The position numbers and the translations under genes are program-made. The notes below the pieces were generated by a model, which was given only the letters and a program-made list of their open reading frames with translations, searched no databases and had not been told where the DNA came from. From NCBI GenBank assembly GCA_907163075.1, contig CAJQTY010000002.1, positions 496,001-560,000 on the forward strand: 64,000 nucleotides of DNA. The letters run 5' to 3'. Below are positions 17,520 through 25,704 of the stretch, one piece after another. This DNA is from an uncultured Rhodocyclaceae bacterium. GTDB lineage: Bacteria > Pseudomonadota > Gammaproteobacteria > Burkholderiales > Rhodocyclaceae. Positions within the stretch are counted from its first letter, which is position 1. Each line of letters opens with the position of its first letter.

Positions 17520-20500
17520 GATCCTTGATTCTTGATTTCTGCAAAGTATCTGAACCCGCTAAACCAACCTAGCAATAGAAGCAGGAACAGAAAGCGGGGC
17601 GCGTCGATCAGCGTGTCAAACAGGCCGACCACCAGAAAGCCGGAAAACGACGCAAGCGCGGCGGCGGCAATCAGGTCGCCACGCCAGGCACGGTTGGCGG
17701 CTCGCTTTATCGCGATGATCGAGAACGCGCACAGGGCCAGCAAACCGAACCATCCCTGGTCAAAAAGAACGGCGACCGGCAGGCTTTTGGCGTGCCATTG
17801 CAAGTGGTTATCGGCAGAAAAAAACCAGTGATCCAGTTCGTTTGAGAAATCGCCGTTGCGCAGCAAATTTTCACCCCGGATGGATTCCAAGCGCACATTA
17901 TCTATGTCGATGATTGTCTTGACGTTGCCGTTGTAGAGTGCCAGTTTAATTGGCCTTTTCGAGTACCAAGGGCTTCTGATCAACGGATCGGCATTGAATT
18001 GAATCTCAAGTTGGCGCCAAACCCCTGTTTCCTCGCCAATATTTTTAGAATTCCATATACAGTTGTAGGAGGTGAGCAACCATTTCTCGCAGACGGGGAT
18101 TACGATTGCGGCGTCCGGTCGATTGGCTCGTACATCGAGTTTCAACACGTACGGTTGCTGCGGTTCCACGGATGCCAGTTGTTCTACGTAGATCGAGCTG
18201 CCGGAGACAAGTCTAAGGAAAGTGTTTCCGTCCTCATTTCTTAACTGGTAGGTGCCGGAGTGGCTTCCCGCGCTGTTCAGCAAATAGTTGGTTTCGGGGT
18301 AGCGACCCAGACCCATGCCGAACAGGGCGGTCAGCCAGTCCGGCGTGAGCATATCGAGCGCATCCTCCCAGTGCGTTTGTCGAACGACGTAATCCTTACC
18401 TACACTGGCGATTCGATACTGCGCAAATTGTCCCGTGAAGACGGGGAACGCAACGGCCAGTATCGCTCCGCTCAGTGCCACAACGAGGATGCTGCGCTGT
18501 TGCCATCGCCCGGATTTGAGCACGGCGAAAAACAGAATGATGGCCAGGGCAACACCAAACGCCAAATAGCCATTACGTGAGAAAGTCACCATCAGGGCGT
18601 AAGTGGTGGCGAGCAAGAGCATTGCGGCGGCAATTCCGAGAATCCGGCGGGACTGCAAAATTGGAATGATTACGAACGGTGCGCCAACGGCCAGAATACA
18701 CTCGATGTAGGCGCCGCCCGTATGCATCGCTGAAAATGGGCCTGTGACCCGGTAATCGCTGGCGAAGTTAAATAGTCCGCTAAATGCTACGCGCTCCCAA
18801 AACACCACGACAACCGTAAGCGACAACCCGGCGATTACGCCCCAGGTGAATGCCCTTTGCACGTTCATGCCCGCCGCCACCATTCTTCTTAGCAATCCGG
18901 TCGCAAGCAAAGCCCATAGCGCGCCTTTGCCGATGCGCAGGGCGTTAAACGGGCTGTAGTAGTTTGTGAAAGCATTGGCATCCGGCATTTGCCAGGGCGT
19001 CAATCCACGCAGGGCGCCGATCAAGTAACTGAGGGCCATCAGGCTACCGGCCACGACGAAAACGGTATCTGTCGGCCACTTCCTCGGCGCCACCGGAGGA
19101 ACGCGCAGATAGCCGATAACGAGGCTGATCAGAACCAGCAGATCGAACTCATCCAGATAAAATCGTCCGCTCCACGGTGCAAGATCAAATACCGGCAACG
19201 CGGCCGGAATGATGACGATAAGCAGTACCGGGCGGTACCAGACGGTTGCCACGCAGGCCGTGAGGAACGCGCAGAGTAGAGCGGGCTGAGTTGGGAAGTT
19301 TGCTGCCCAGTAAGCGGCAAATGCCAGCAATGGCAACGAAACGACATAGGCTACCCAGCCCATGGCCGGGCGTCCGTCAGTCGGGCGATGCTTGCCGGGT
19401 GATTCGATTGGCTCGCGTGGCAACGCCATCCCGGCTTGCGCTGCAGCACTATTGGTATCGGAACGCATGGAAAAGGCCTTGGATAGTGCTCTGGCCAAAT
19501 GAACCGTGCCATAGCTGGTCAGGGCACCGAGCATTACATTGGTTGGATCAGGGTGCATGCCTTGCAAGAATAGCTTTCCGGTTTCGATAACACTGGCGAC
19601 CAACAATACGAAAAAAAACGCTTGTGAAGGCGTGCCCCTGTTCGCCCACGTCAGAAGTCCTATCGGCAGATACATTAGGCACACAACGACCAAACTGACG
19701 AGTGCCTTAGCTTCGGATGTGAAGTAATGATAATAAAATGGAATGAAATGCAGATCGCCAAGCCGGGATATTGCCAGGGCTTCGCTGTTCCGGTCATGTG
19801 AGAACCAGCCATTTGCCTGTAGCAGGAGCAACAAATAGATCGCGCCGAGCGGAAAAGTAAAGCGCCGGGCGAGCGCAGCCAGCGTTTCCGGAGACCAGTT
19901 TGCGCGACGATTCCAAAGGCCCAAACCGCCGCATACGCCGGCAATGCGTGTCAGTACGGAGAGTCCCTGACTGACTCCTGTAGCGGTAAATAATTGCGCT
20001 ATTTCAATGAAGCCACCCAGAGCAATGCCCAAAAGGATCGCCTGCCCGTAAGTGACGGAACGGTGCGCTGACCTGTATCCGAGGAATAGACCGAACGGAA
20101 GGGTGAGGGCGATTTCGGTCAATAACTTGAGAGCGGTCAGAATAGTTCCGTGCTGATCGCCGGCAAGCAGCCATCCCCAGTGATCCCCCAACATCTTTTG
20201 CTCAAGCTCGGCGCCAGAAAGCAGAAGGTCATATGGGAATAAGCTGAAGGCCACATAAGCTGCAAGGTAGGCTTCAACGAGTCGTAAGCTCAGTCGCTTG
20301 GGGTTGCCGAAAAACGCATTCAAAAGAACCTTGAACCAATCCGAGTACCGCGCCACCAGTGCCAGGCCAACGAGGCTACCTACGCTTTCGGCGAGTAGAT
20401 CGTTGAGTGAAACGGTTCGCGGTGGAAAAAAAATCTGCGCGAATTCGACGCTGAAAGCCAGCCCAAGTGCAAACAGGCCGGCAAGAAAAAAGGCAGCCAT

Positions 20501-20761
20501 TTTTCGGGCGTCTGAAAGCAACTGGATGAGCAGGTAAGCAGTCAGAAAACCGATCGGGACATAGAGCACGCCATTCGCGATCCAGTCGGCACGGGACTCC
20601 ACACCGAGTTTGTACATCGGTGTTTGCAGAAAAATGGTCCATGCCTTGTCAATCGGGAGTGGCCTGAAATCCAGCGGAACCAAGCTTCCGTAGACCACAA
20701 AGAATACGTAGGCAACCCAGATCGAGATTGCGAGTGTAGGCTTAGACGTTACAGGATGCAT
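17516..20761 (-). CDS. triple VanZ-like / O-antigen ligase-polymerase fusion with a periplasmic lectin-like loop
   Basis: 1081 residues. The N-terminal 430 residues carry three VanZ-like units, each with an E-x-x-Q/K-L/I-F helix: VEFAQIFFPPRTVSLNDLL, IEIAQLFTATGVSQGLSVL and IETGKLFLQGMHPDPTNVM. After a Pro-rich linker comes a Wzy/WaaL-type polytopic domain (about 465-820; VTFSRNGYLAFGVALAI). Its large periplasmic loop is extended by about 150 residues of soluble beta-rich sequence (YQLRNEDGNTFLRLVSGSS; later ENLLRNGDFSNELDHWFF), resembling a carbohydrate-binding jelly-roll. Closing TM helices follow. It is the first gene of the operon and probably the repeat-unit polymerase. VanZ-Wzy fusions occur in EPS/exosortase loci, but the three-fold VanZ arrangement is unusual. 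Confidence 0.8.
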   Translation of the reverse strand: MHPVTSKPTLAISIWVAYVFFVVYGSLVPLDFRPLPIDKAWTIFLQTPMYKLGVESRADWIANGVLYVPIGFLTAYLLIQLLSDARKMAAFFLAGLFALGLAFSVEFAQIFFPPRTVSLNDLLAESVGSLVGLALVARYSDWFKVLLNAFFGNPKRLSLRLVEAYLAAYVAFSLFPYDLLLSGAELEQKMLGDHWGWLLAGDQHGTILTALKLLTEIALTLPFGLFLGYRSAHRSVTYGQAILLGIALGGFIEIAQLFTATGVSQGLSVLTRIAGVCGGLGLWNRRANWSPETLAALARRFTFPLGAIYLLLLLQANGWFSHDRNSEALAISRLGDLHFIPFYYHYFTSEAKALVSLVVVCLMYLPIGLLTWANRGTPSQAFFFVLLVASVIETGKLFLQGMHPDPTNVMLGALTSYGTVHLARALSKAFSMRSDTNSAAAQAGMALPREPIESPGKHRPTDGRPAMGWVAYVVSLPLLAFAAYWAANFPTQPALLCAFLTACVATVWYRPVLLIVIIPAALPVFDLAPWSGRFYLDEFDLLVLISLVIGYLRVPPVAPRKWPTDTVFVVAGSLMALSYLIGALRGLTPWQMPDANAFTNYYSPFNALRIGKGALWALLATGLLRRMVAAGMNVQRAFTWGVIAGLSLTVVVVFWERVAFSGLFNFASDYRVTGPFSAMHTGGAYIECILAVGAPFVIIPILQSRRILGIAAAMLLLATTYALMVTFSRNGYLAFGVALAIILFFAVLKSGRWQQRSILVVALSGAILAVAFPVFTGQFAQYRIASVGKDYVVRQTHWEDALDMLTPDWLTALFGMGLGRYPETNYLLNSAGSHSGTYQLRNEDGNTFLRLVSGSSIYVEQLASVEPQQPYVLKLDVRANRPDAAIVIPVCEKWLLTSYNCIWNSKNIGEETGVWRQLEIQFNADPLIRSPWYSKRPIKLALYNGNVKTIIDIDNVRLESIRGENLLRNGDFSNELDHWFFSADNHLQWHAKSLPVAVLFDQGWFGLLALCAFSIIAIKRAANRAWRGDLIAAAALASFSGFLVVGLFDTLIDAPRFLFLLLLLGWFSGFRYFAEIKNQGS

Positions 20762-21443
20762 GGGTTTATGCCTGCTCGGTATCCTTCATGGGCTTGTTTC
20801 GGCCGATAGTGCAAGTTCTTTTCTGTAATCGTCCGAGGCGATGTCATCGGGATGATTAGATCAGCGACAAGAGGCGGTATTGGCGAAGAACGAAGCGACG
20901 CGGGCCATGATGGTCTTGGGGTCGAAGCCGTTGAAATAGTCGATAGGCTCTACGGTATTTGCTCGTGTGAATGAGCATTGAGGAAATTGGTTCTCTCGAT
21001 CTTGGCGCCCTCATTGCCTGGATGCGAAGCGCTTCACCAGTGCCTTCCAGTCCGCTGGTCAGCACGGCCGCAAACACGGTGCCCAGGGAATGGTGTTGTA
21101 CTCGTTGCGCCAAGGCGTCGACTCCTTCGTGGATAGGGGTAAGAATGCCCCAAAAAAACGTCGGCGGGTGAAGCATGCTGGAGAACGGCAAAGCCAGCAG
21201 GCCACGAATTTACCGAAGCGATGTTGCACTAAGCTTTGAAGAACCCACGGCTACACAGGCGCGAGTCGCTATTTCCCTGAATTCCAGTCTACATGTCAAT
21301 TTGGCACGTTCATTTTTGCATTTAAAACACAAATCCAGTTACAGACCATTCGTGAACGAAGAAATTCCCAGGGAAATTCATCCTGTTCGTTTACCGCATA
21401 GCCGTGCAGATACCGGCGCGCGTCAAGGTAGTTGTCGCCTCGG
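20762..21443. other. decayed intergenic region without an intact gene
   Basis: No convincing full gene. On the minus strand, fragments in different frames look protein-like, for example ERTNFLNAHSHE and then EPIDYFNGFDPKTIMARVAS with a stop near 20865. This suggests an old coding sequence broken by indels. The family was not recognised. The part nearest 20761 must hold the promoter of the EPS operon, but no clear -35/-10 pair stands out. Confidence 0.4.
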
Positions 21444-21836
21444 TCATGCAGCCAACGGCTGAATATGCTTGTCTTCCGAACGCGCGTTGGCGATGCAATC
21501 GCGTTCGGGATTGAGTGTCACGGCACCGACGGGCGTCCAGCTTCGCGTTTCCCCTGACCAGCGTGCGGGGTTGAGGTCTCTTGCCGAGGCATACAACGCA
21601 TGTCGAGCGGCGAGAATGGCCCGATCCTCACCGGCATGGCGCTGGGCCGGACTGACGTAACGAATGCCACTGTGGCGATGCTCGACGTTGTACCAATGCA
21701 CGAAGCTGACCGCCCAGGCGCGGGCATCGTCGAGCTCGGCAAAGCCTTTGGCAGGAAACTCAGGGCGGTATTTGGCGGTGCGAAACAGCGACTCGGCGTA
21801 AGCGTTGGCTGTATGGTTACGGCGCGGTCTTCTCAT
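21444..21836 (-). mobile_element. IS3-family element remnant: OrfA start fused to OrfB C-terminus by internal deletion
   Basis: A 130-residue open frame. From residue 11 it is the C-terminal part of an IS3-type OrfB transposase: NAYAESLFRTAKYRPEFPAKG, then FVHWYNVEHRHSGIRYVSP with the last catalytic region, AILAARHALY and WTPVGAVTLNPERD. The first ten residues, MRRPRRNHTA, instead look like the N-terminus of an IS3-family OrfA (the RRNH start before AFKAKVALAAL in relatives). The middle of the element is therefore deleted and the ends joined in frame. Without the D-D catalytic residues it cannot transpose. Confidence 0.75.
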
Positions 21837-22217
21837 TGCTTCTGCTCCTGGTCTGGCAATTCGCATCGCCCATTGAAGCAGAAATATCACTTATACAACT
21901 GTCCGATTTCTCGGGGCCACTTCTCCATGACCTCACGCCTCGCCGCCAACCTCTTCAGTCAAATCGCCGCCAACTTGCAGAAATTCATCCCAAAACGTAG
22001 CCGACCTCGACCCGTTCGACCCAAGCCTCACAAGCACCATGCCTACAAACCAATTCTATGAAAAAATGCTAAGTCACGAGGATTGGGTCACTTTCAGCCC
22101 CCCTGTGCGGCCAATCAGTACTCTATTCAAGAATTTCTTCACCGACCGATGGCTCTGACAAGAGACCTCCGATATCATAGAATCGGCAACGCATGAAATT
22201 TTAATCAGGAATCTGGA
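21837..22217 (+). other. IS-flank region with a short basic ORF remnant
   Basis: No identifiable gene. A frame from ATG 21927 to TGA 22059-22061 encodes 44 residues rich in Arg/Lys/His/Pro at the C-terminus (RSRPRPVRPKPHKHHAYK), like the tail of some transposases, but too short to assign. The rest is AT-rich leader leading to the deacetylase start at GTG 22218, with AGGA at 22207-22210 as a possible ribosome binding site. Confidence 0.35.
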
Positions 22218-23181
22218 GTGCTTAAGGTTTTCCTAACTGTTGATGTTGAGGTGTGGTGCGACGGCTGGAATGATATTGACAATAAGTTTCCGGACGCATT
22301 TCGTAGGTACGTATATGGTCCCACCCGCCATGGAAATTTTGGTCTCCCTTATCAGGTTGATGTCCTCAGTTCGCACGGCTTGACTGGTGTTTTTTTTTGT
22401 GGAACCACTTTTCTCTACTCGATTTGGTCCTGAACCATTGGCAGAGATTGTTGGCATCCTCAACACTGCCCATCAAGAAATTCAGTTGCACCTGCATACA
22501 GAATGGGTCGATGAGTCACTCCACCCCTTGCTTGAGCATGTCGACGGAAAGCGGCAGCACCTGCGTTACTTCTCGTTGGAAGAACAGGTTTCTCTGATTA
22601 ACAGAGGCGCCAGACTACTGCTCGATGCGGGGGCAGCACCTGTAAACGCTTTCCGTGCAGGAAGTTTTGCATTTAACAGGGAGACATTGTGTGCCTTAGC
22701 AGCAAATGGCATCTTGTTTGACAGCAGCTACAACGCAAGTATGTTCGGACAAGATAGCGGTGTTCTGCCCGGTGTAGTTGCAGTCGATCCCTTCTATTGC
22801 GATCAGGTTTATGAGTACCCTATGACAGTCTTTCAGGACGGCTCAGGTAGTCTGCGTCATGCTCAGATTGCTGCGTGCTCCTACCAAGAACTGGAAGGTC
22901 TGCTATGGAAAGCACTAGAGGCGGAAAACAAAGCTTTTGTTCTCCTTTTGCACAATTTCGAGTTGATCAACCGGAAGAAGGATCGCCCTGATTGGGTAGC
23001 GATCCGAAGGTTTGACAAGCTCTGCGCATTTCTTGACAACAATCGCGACTGCTTCACAGTAAGCGGCTTCCACGGATTAGAGCCCCAAGGTGACCTTGGG
23101 CATCATAAGCAGCTAACCTCGCCGCGCTGGAAAACCTTCAATCGTCAAGTTGAGCAACTTTATCGAAGGGTATATCGATGA
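22218..23181 (+). pseudogene. polysaccharide deacetylase, frameshifted at a T9 tract
   Basis: NodB-type carbohydrate esterase 4 relative. The first frame (GTG 22218) gives VFLTVDVEVW, the metal-binding Asp motif, and GLTGVFF. It leaves frame after the nine-T run at 22390-22398. The second frame continues as FFVEPLFSTRFGPEPL, QLHLHTEW (metal-binding His motif), NAFRAGSFAFNRETL and LLLHNFEL, to a stop at 23181. With eight Ts the gene would encode an intact 320-residue enzyme. The tract could be phase-variable, a fixed mutation or a sequencing/assembly indel. Its stop overlaps the next gene's ATG by 4 nt. AT-rich composition relative to the rest of the window suggests acquisition by transfer. 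Confidence 0.82.
22390..22398 (+). repeat. poly-T (T9) homopolymer within the deacetylase gene
   Basis: Nine consecutive Ts inside codons for a Phe run. An eight-T version keeps the deacetylase in frame. Such tracts are prone to slipped-strand mispairing, and contingency genes for surface polysaccharides often use them. Confidence 0.6.
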
Positions 23182-24113
23182 CAACTTGGCAGTATGGCCA
23201 AGCTACTTTTAGATACCAGTTGAGTGACTGGGTTTTCTTCACGGCCTCACTTCCCATGCAGATTCGGGCTGACTCACTGTTGGATGCTACTCCAGCTGTA
23301 AAGACACCTACCCCCCCTACAGAAGTGCGGTTATCGGGCAGTGAAGGCTTTTCTATCCGGAATCTTCCCGTAGAGTGTGAACAACCTACGTTGTCCTCGG
23401 CGGGTGAGTATCTTTGCTACATCCCGCTCCAGTATCTCCATTGCTATATCGACCTTAGTTGGTCTTTCGATCAGTACGCAAGTAAATTCTCCTCAAAAAC
23501 AAGATCCACAATTCTACGCAAGATTCGGAAATACAAAGAGCACTGCGGGGGGGTTATCAACTGGAAAAGCTATCGGCAACCTGAAGAATTACCTGATTTC
23601 TTTCGCCATGCAAGACAGGTATCGAAACTTACCTATCAGGAAAGACTTCTGGATGTTGGGTTGCCCGACAGCGAAGAGTTTAGGCAAAACGCAATACATC
23701 TGGCACAGAATGATCGGCTGAGGGCATATATTCTCTTTGATGGCAACAAACCTGTTTCTTACCTTTTTTGCCCTGAAAAAGAGGGAGTTTTAGTGTATGC
23801 CTACCTCGGATATGACCCTGAATATCTGAGTTTATCGGTCGGAACTGTCCTGCAATGGTTGGCTATAGAGCAGATTTTTCAGGAGAGAAGATTTCAGTAC
23901 TTTGATTTCACAGAGGGGCAATCTAGTCACAAGCAACTTTTTGGTAGCCATCAGAGGCTTTGCGCAAATGTGTTCTTTGTAAGAAAAAGCATGGCCAATA
24001 CACTACTAATCCGCGCTCATTGGTTCACGAACATTGTCTCAAAATGGCTTGGCGATACACTGGACCGTTATGGAGTGAAAACAAAAGTTAAAAAAATACT
24101 TCGGCGGGCCTGA
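23178..24113 (+). CDS. FemAB/BioF2-like GNAT acyltransferase
   Basis: 311 residues. The C-terminal two-thirds match the BioF2-like acetyltransferase domain (GNAT_6-type, FemAB-like), with a basic helix SSKTRSTILRKIRKYKEH, then TYQERLLDVGLP, YILFDGNKPVSYLF, YAYLGYDPEYLSLSVGTVLQ and FDFTEGQSSHKQLFG. These proteins accompany polysaccharide deacetylases in EPS clusters and are thought to N- or O-acylate sugars. It starts inside the last codons of the deacetylase (ATGA overlap), so the two are coupled. AT-rich like its neighbours. Confidence 0.78.
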   Translation: MTTWQYGQATFRYQLSDWVFFTASLPMQIRADSLLDATPAVKTPTPPTEVRLSGSEGFSIRNLPVECEQPTLSSAGEYLCYIPLQYLHCYIDLSWSFDQYASKFSSKTRSTILRKIRKYKEHCGGVINWKSYRQPEELPDFFRHARQVSKLTYQERLLDVGLPDSEEFRQNAIHLAQNDRLRAYILFDGNKPVSYLFCPEKEGVLVYAYLGYDPEYLSLSVGTVLQWLAIEQIFQERRFQYFDFTEGQSSHKQLFGSHQRLCANVFFVRKSMANTLLIRAHWFTNIVSKWLGDTLDRYGVKTKVKKILRRA

Positions 24114-24121
24114 GAGAGCAA

Positions 24122-24679
24122 ATGATGAACCGAATATTCAAGAAAATTGCCCGCGTCTTTCTTGGCGACTACTCACCATATTTCATTTATCACTGGGAAA
24201 GAAGCGATGAACCATTTTCACCTGGTGAGCACGAATCGCTTAACGTACGATTATTGGACGATACAGCACTAAAAACCAGTGGCGACCCTCGCATTCAAGA
24301 ACACTTCGGCTATAGCGGATCCGAATCGTTGTGTTTCGGTTGCTTTTTCAATAACCAACTCGTGGGGGTGTGTTTCTACTGGTTCGGAGACCGTTACAGA
24401 AAACGTAACTTTTGGCCGCTCAAAGAATGGGAAGCCAAACTAGTACAAATCATAGTGATGCCGGAGATGAGAGGGCATGGTGTTGCAACACTACTAATCC
24501 GCTGTTCCGCTGTGGAAATGGCACGCCAAGGATTCGCTGATTTGTATGCCAGGATTTGGCACTCTAACCATCCTTCGCTTAAAGCCTTTGAGCGTGCAGG
24601 ATGGCGTCGGGTCGCCTTCGTGGCGGAAATTAACCCCTTCAGAACAGCACACCCCATTCGTATTAAAAAAAACTTATGA
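24122..24679 (+). CDS. GNAT-family N-acetyltransferase
   Basis: 185 residues. The acetyl-CoA binding signature is visible as VQIIVMPEMRGHGVATLLI (about residues 110-128; R/QxxGxG/A type), followed by SLKAFERAGWRRV in the C-terminal arm. It begins 8 nt after the FemAB-like gene. ATG at 24122 and at 24125 are both possible starts. Likely substrate is a surface sugar precursor by context; nothing in the sequence fixes it. Confidence 0.75.
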   Translation: MMNRIFKKIARVFLGDYSPYFIYHWERSDEPFSPGEHESLNVRLLDDTALKTSGDPRIQEHFGYSGSESLCFGCFFNNQLVGVCFYWFGDRYRKRNFWPLKEWEAKLVQIIVMPEMRGHGVATLLIRCSAVEMARQGFADLYARIWHSNHPSLKAFERAGWRRVAFVAEINPFRTAHPIRIKKNL

Positions 24680-24896
24680 ATCGTTGTCGTTCAAAGCTTA
24701 TGTCACGATAAAACAATATCCAAGGTTAGTGACGGTTGGTTTCGGTGATGAAATTGCGACGAAAATGGTATAGCACAATATTTTTGGCTCTGTTCGCGAA
24801 ATCTGTGGAGTGGCTCACGTATTGGACAAGTCTAATAGTTGCCATCTTGCTCATTGGTTATGTATCATCATCGGGTGAAACAAATGGGGTAGATGA

Positions 24897-25661
24897 ATGT
24901 GGCATAAAAGATTGTGGCGCAGGTTTGCCGGCCCATTCAAAGAGTTCGGTTTAGGTGCTGGCGCACTGTATGCTCTGGATCGTGTCTCGCGCAGTATCTC
25001 GCCTCGTCTCGGGCTTTTTGTCTACGAACTGATGGTGCAGCCGATCACTGACAGACCTATGTTGCCAGCGAGATGGACTAAGAATCTGACATTTGTTGAG
25101 ATCCGCCATGGCTCCCCCGACATCGATTTGATGCCGGCTCGCCCCGAGGTCAAACAATCACGTTTCGACCAGGGCGCCGTCTGCCTTGGGGTATACACTA
25201 AAGGAAAGTTGATGGGCTACGTATGGTTCTGTTTTCGAACCTATGTAGAAGACGAGGTGCGCTGTATATACGAACTTACTGACCCGGTGCACTCGGTGTT
25301 CGATTTCGATCTCTACGTCATGCCTGAGTACCGCATGGGTATTGGTTTCATGGCCATCTGGCATGGTGCTAACGCCTACCTCCATGAGCGTGGGATCAAA
25401 TACACATTCAGCCGTCTTACACGTTTCAACTTGGCATCTCGCCGATCACATGCCCACTTGGGATGGAAATGCGCTGCCCGAGTCATCTTCTTGCAAGCGT
25501 GGCGGATAGAGGCGATGCTGGCAAACATCTTTCCCTACATCGCAATCACTTGGGCGCCGTCTCAGTTTACTCACCTACGCTTGTCGCCTGACGTGCTCGG
25601 GCCGTCGATATCGACAGTTGCCGACCAGACTGTATCCGTCAGTAATAGTGAATCCATTTAA
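24897..25661 (+). CDS. GNAT-like acetyltransferase of the EPS decoration island
   Basis: 254 residues. The central part has a GNAT-type core: KLMGYVWFCF (beta strand 4), FDFDLYVMPEYRMGIGFMA (acetyl-CoA loop, though RMGIGF departs from the usual RxxGxG) and RFNLASRRSHAHLGWK (C-terminal arm). The flanking N-terminal 70 residues contain an amphipathic Arg-rich start. It is the last gene of the AT-rich plus-strand block and ends convergent with tsaC. A third acyltransferase in a row suggests several acylation sites on one polymer. Confidence 0.65.
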   Translation: MWHKRLWRRFAGPFKEFGLGAGALYALDRVSRSISPRLGLFVYELMVQPITDRPMLPARWTKNLTFVEIRHGSPDIDLMPARPEVKQSRFDQGAVCLGVYTKGKLMGYVWFCFRTYVEDEVRCIYELTDPVHSVFDFDLYVMPEYRMGIGFMAIWHGANAYLHERGIKYTFSRLTRFNLASRRSHAHLGWKCAARVIFLQAWRIEAMLANIFPYIAITWAPSQFTHLRLSPDVLGPSISTVADQTVSVSNSESI

Positions 25662-25675
25662 CGTAATGGAGATAT

Positions 25676-25704
25676 CAATTGAACAGTGAGCCAGTGTTCA
25701 ATTG
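25676..25704. terminator. inverted repeat between convergent genes
   Basis: Perfect 10-bp arms CAATTGAACA (25676-25685) and TGTTCAATTG (25695-25704) around a 9-base loop, located 14 bp after the GNAT stop and overlapping the end of tsaC. It could serve both convergent transcripts as a terminator. The arms are AT-rich and no clear U tract is present, so efficiency is uncertain. Confidence 0.5.

Noticed and set aside
24736-24954. Possible 68-72 residue single-TM protein between two GNAT genes
   Set aside because: Overlaps the next gene by 58 nt, has no recognisable family or strong ribosome binding site, and ends in low-quality sequence; left out as a likely chance frame.
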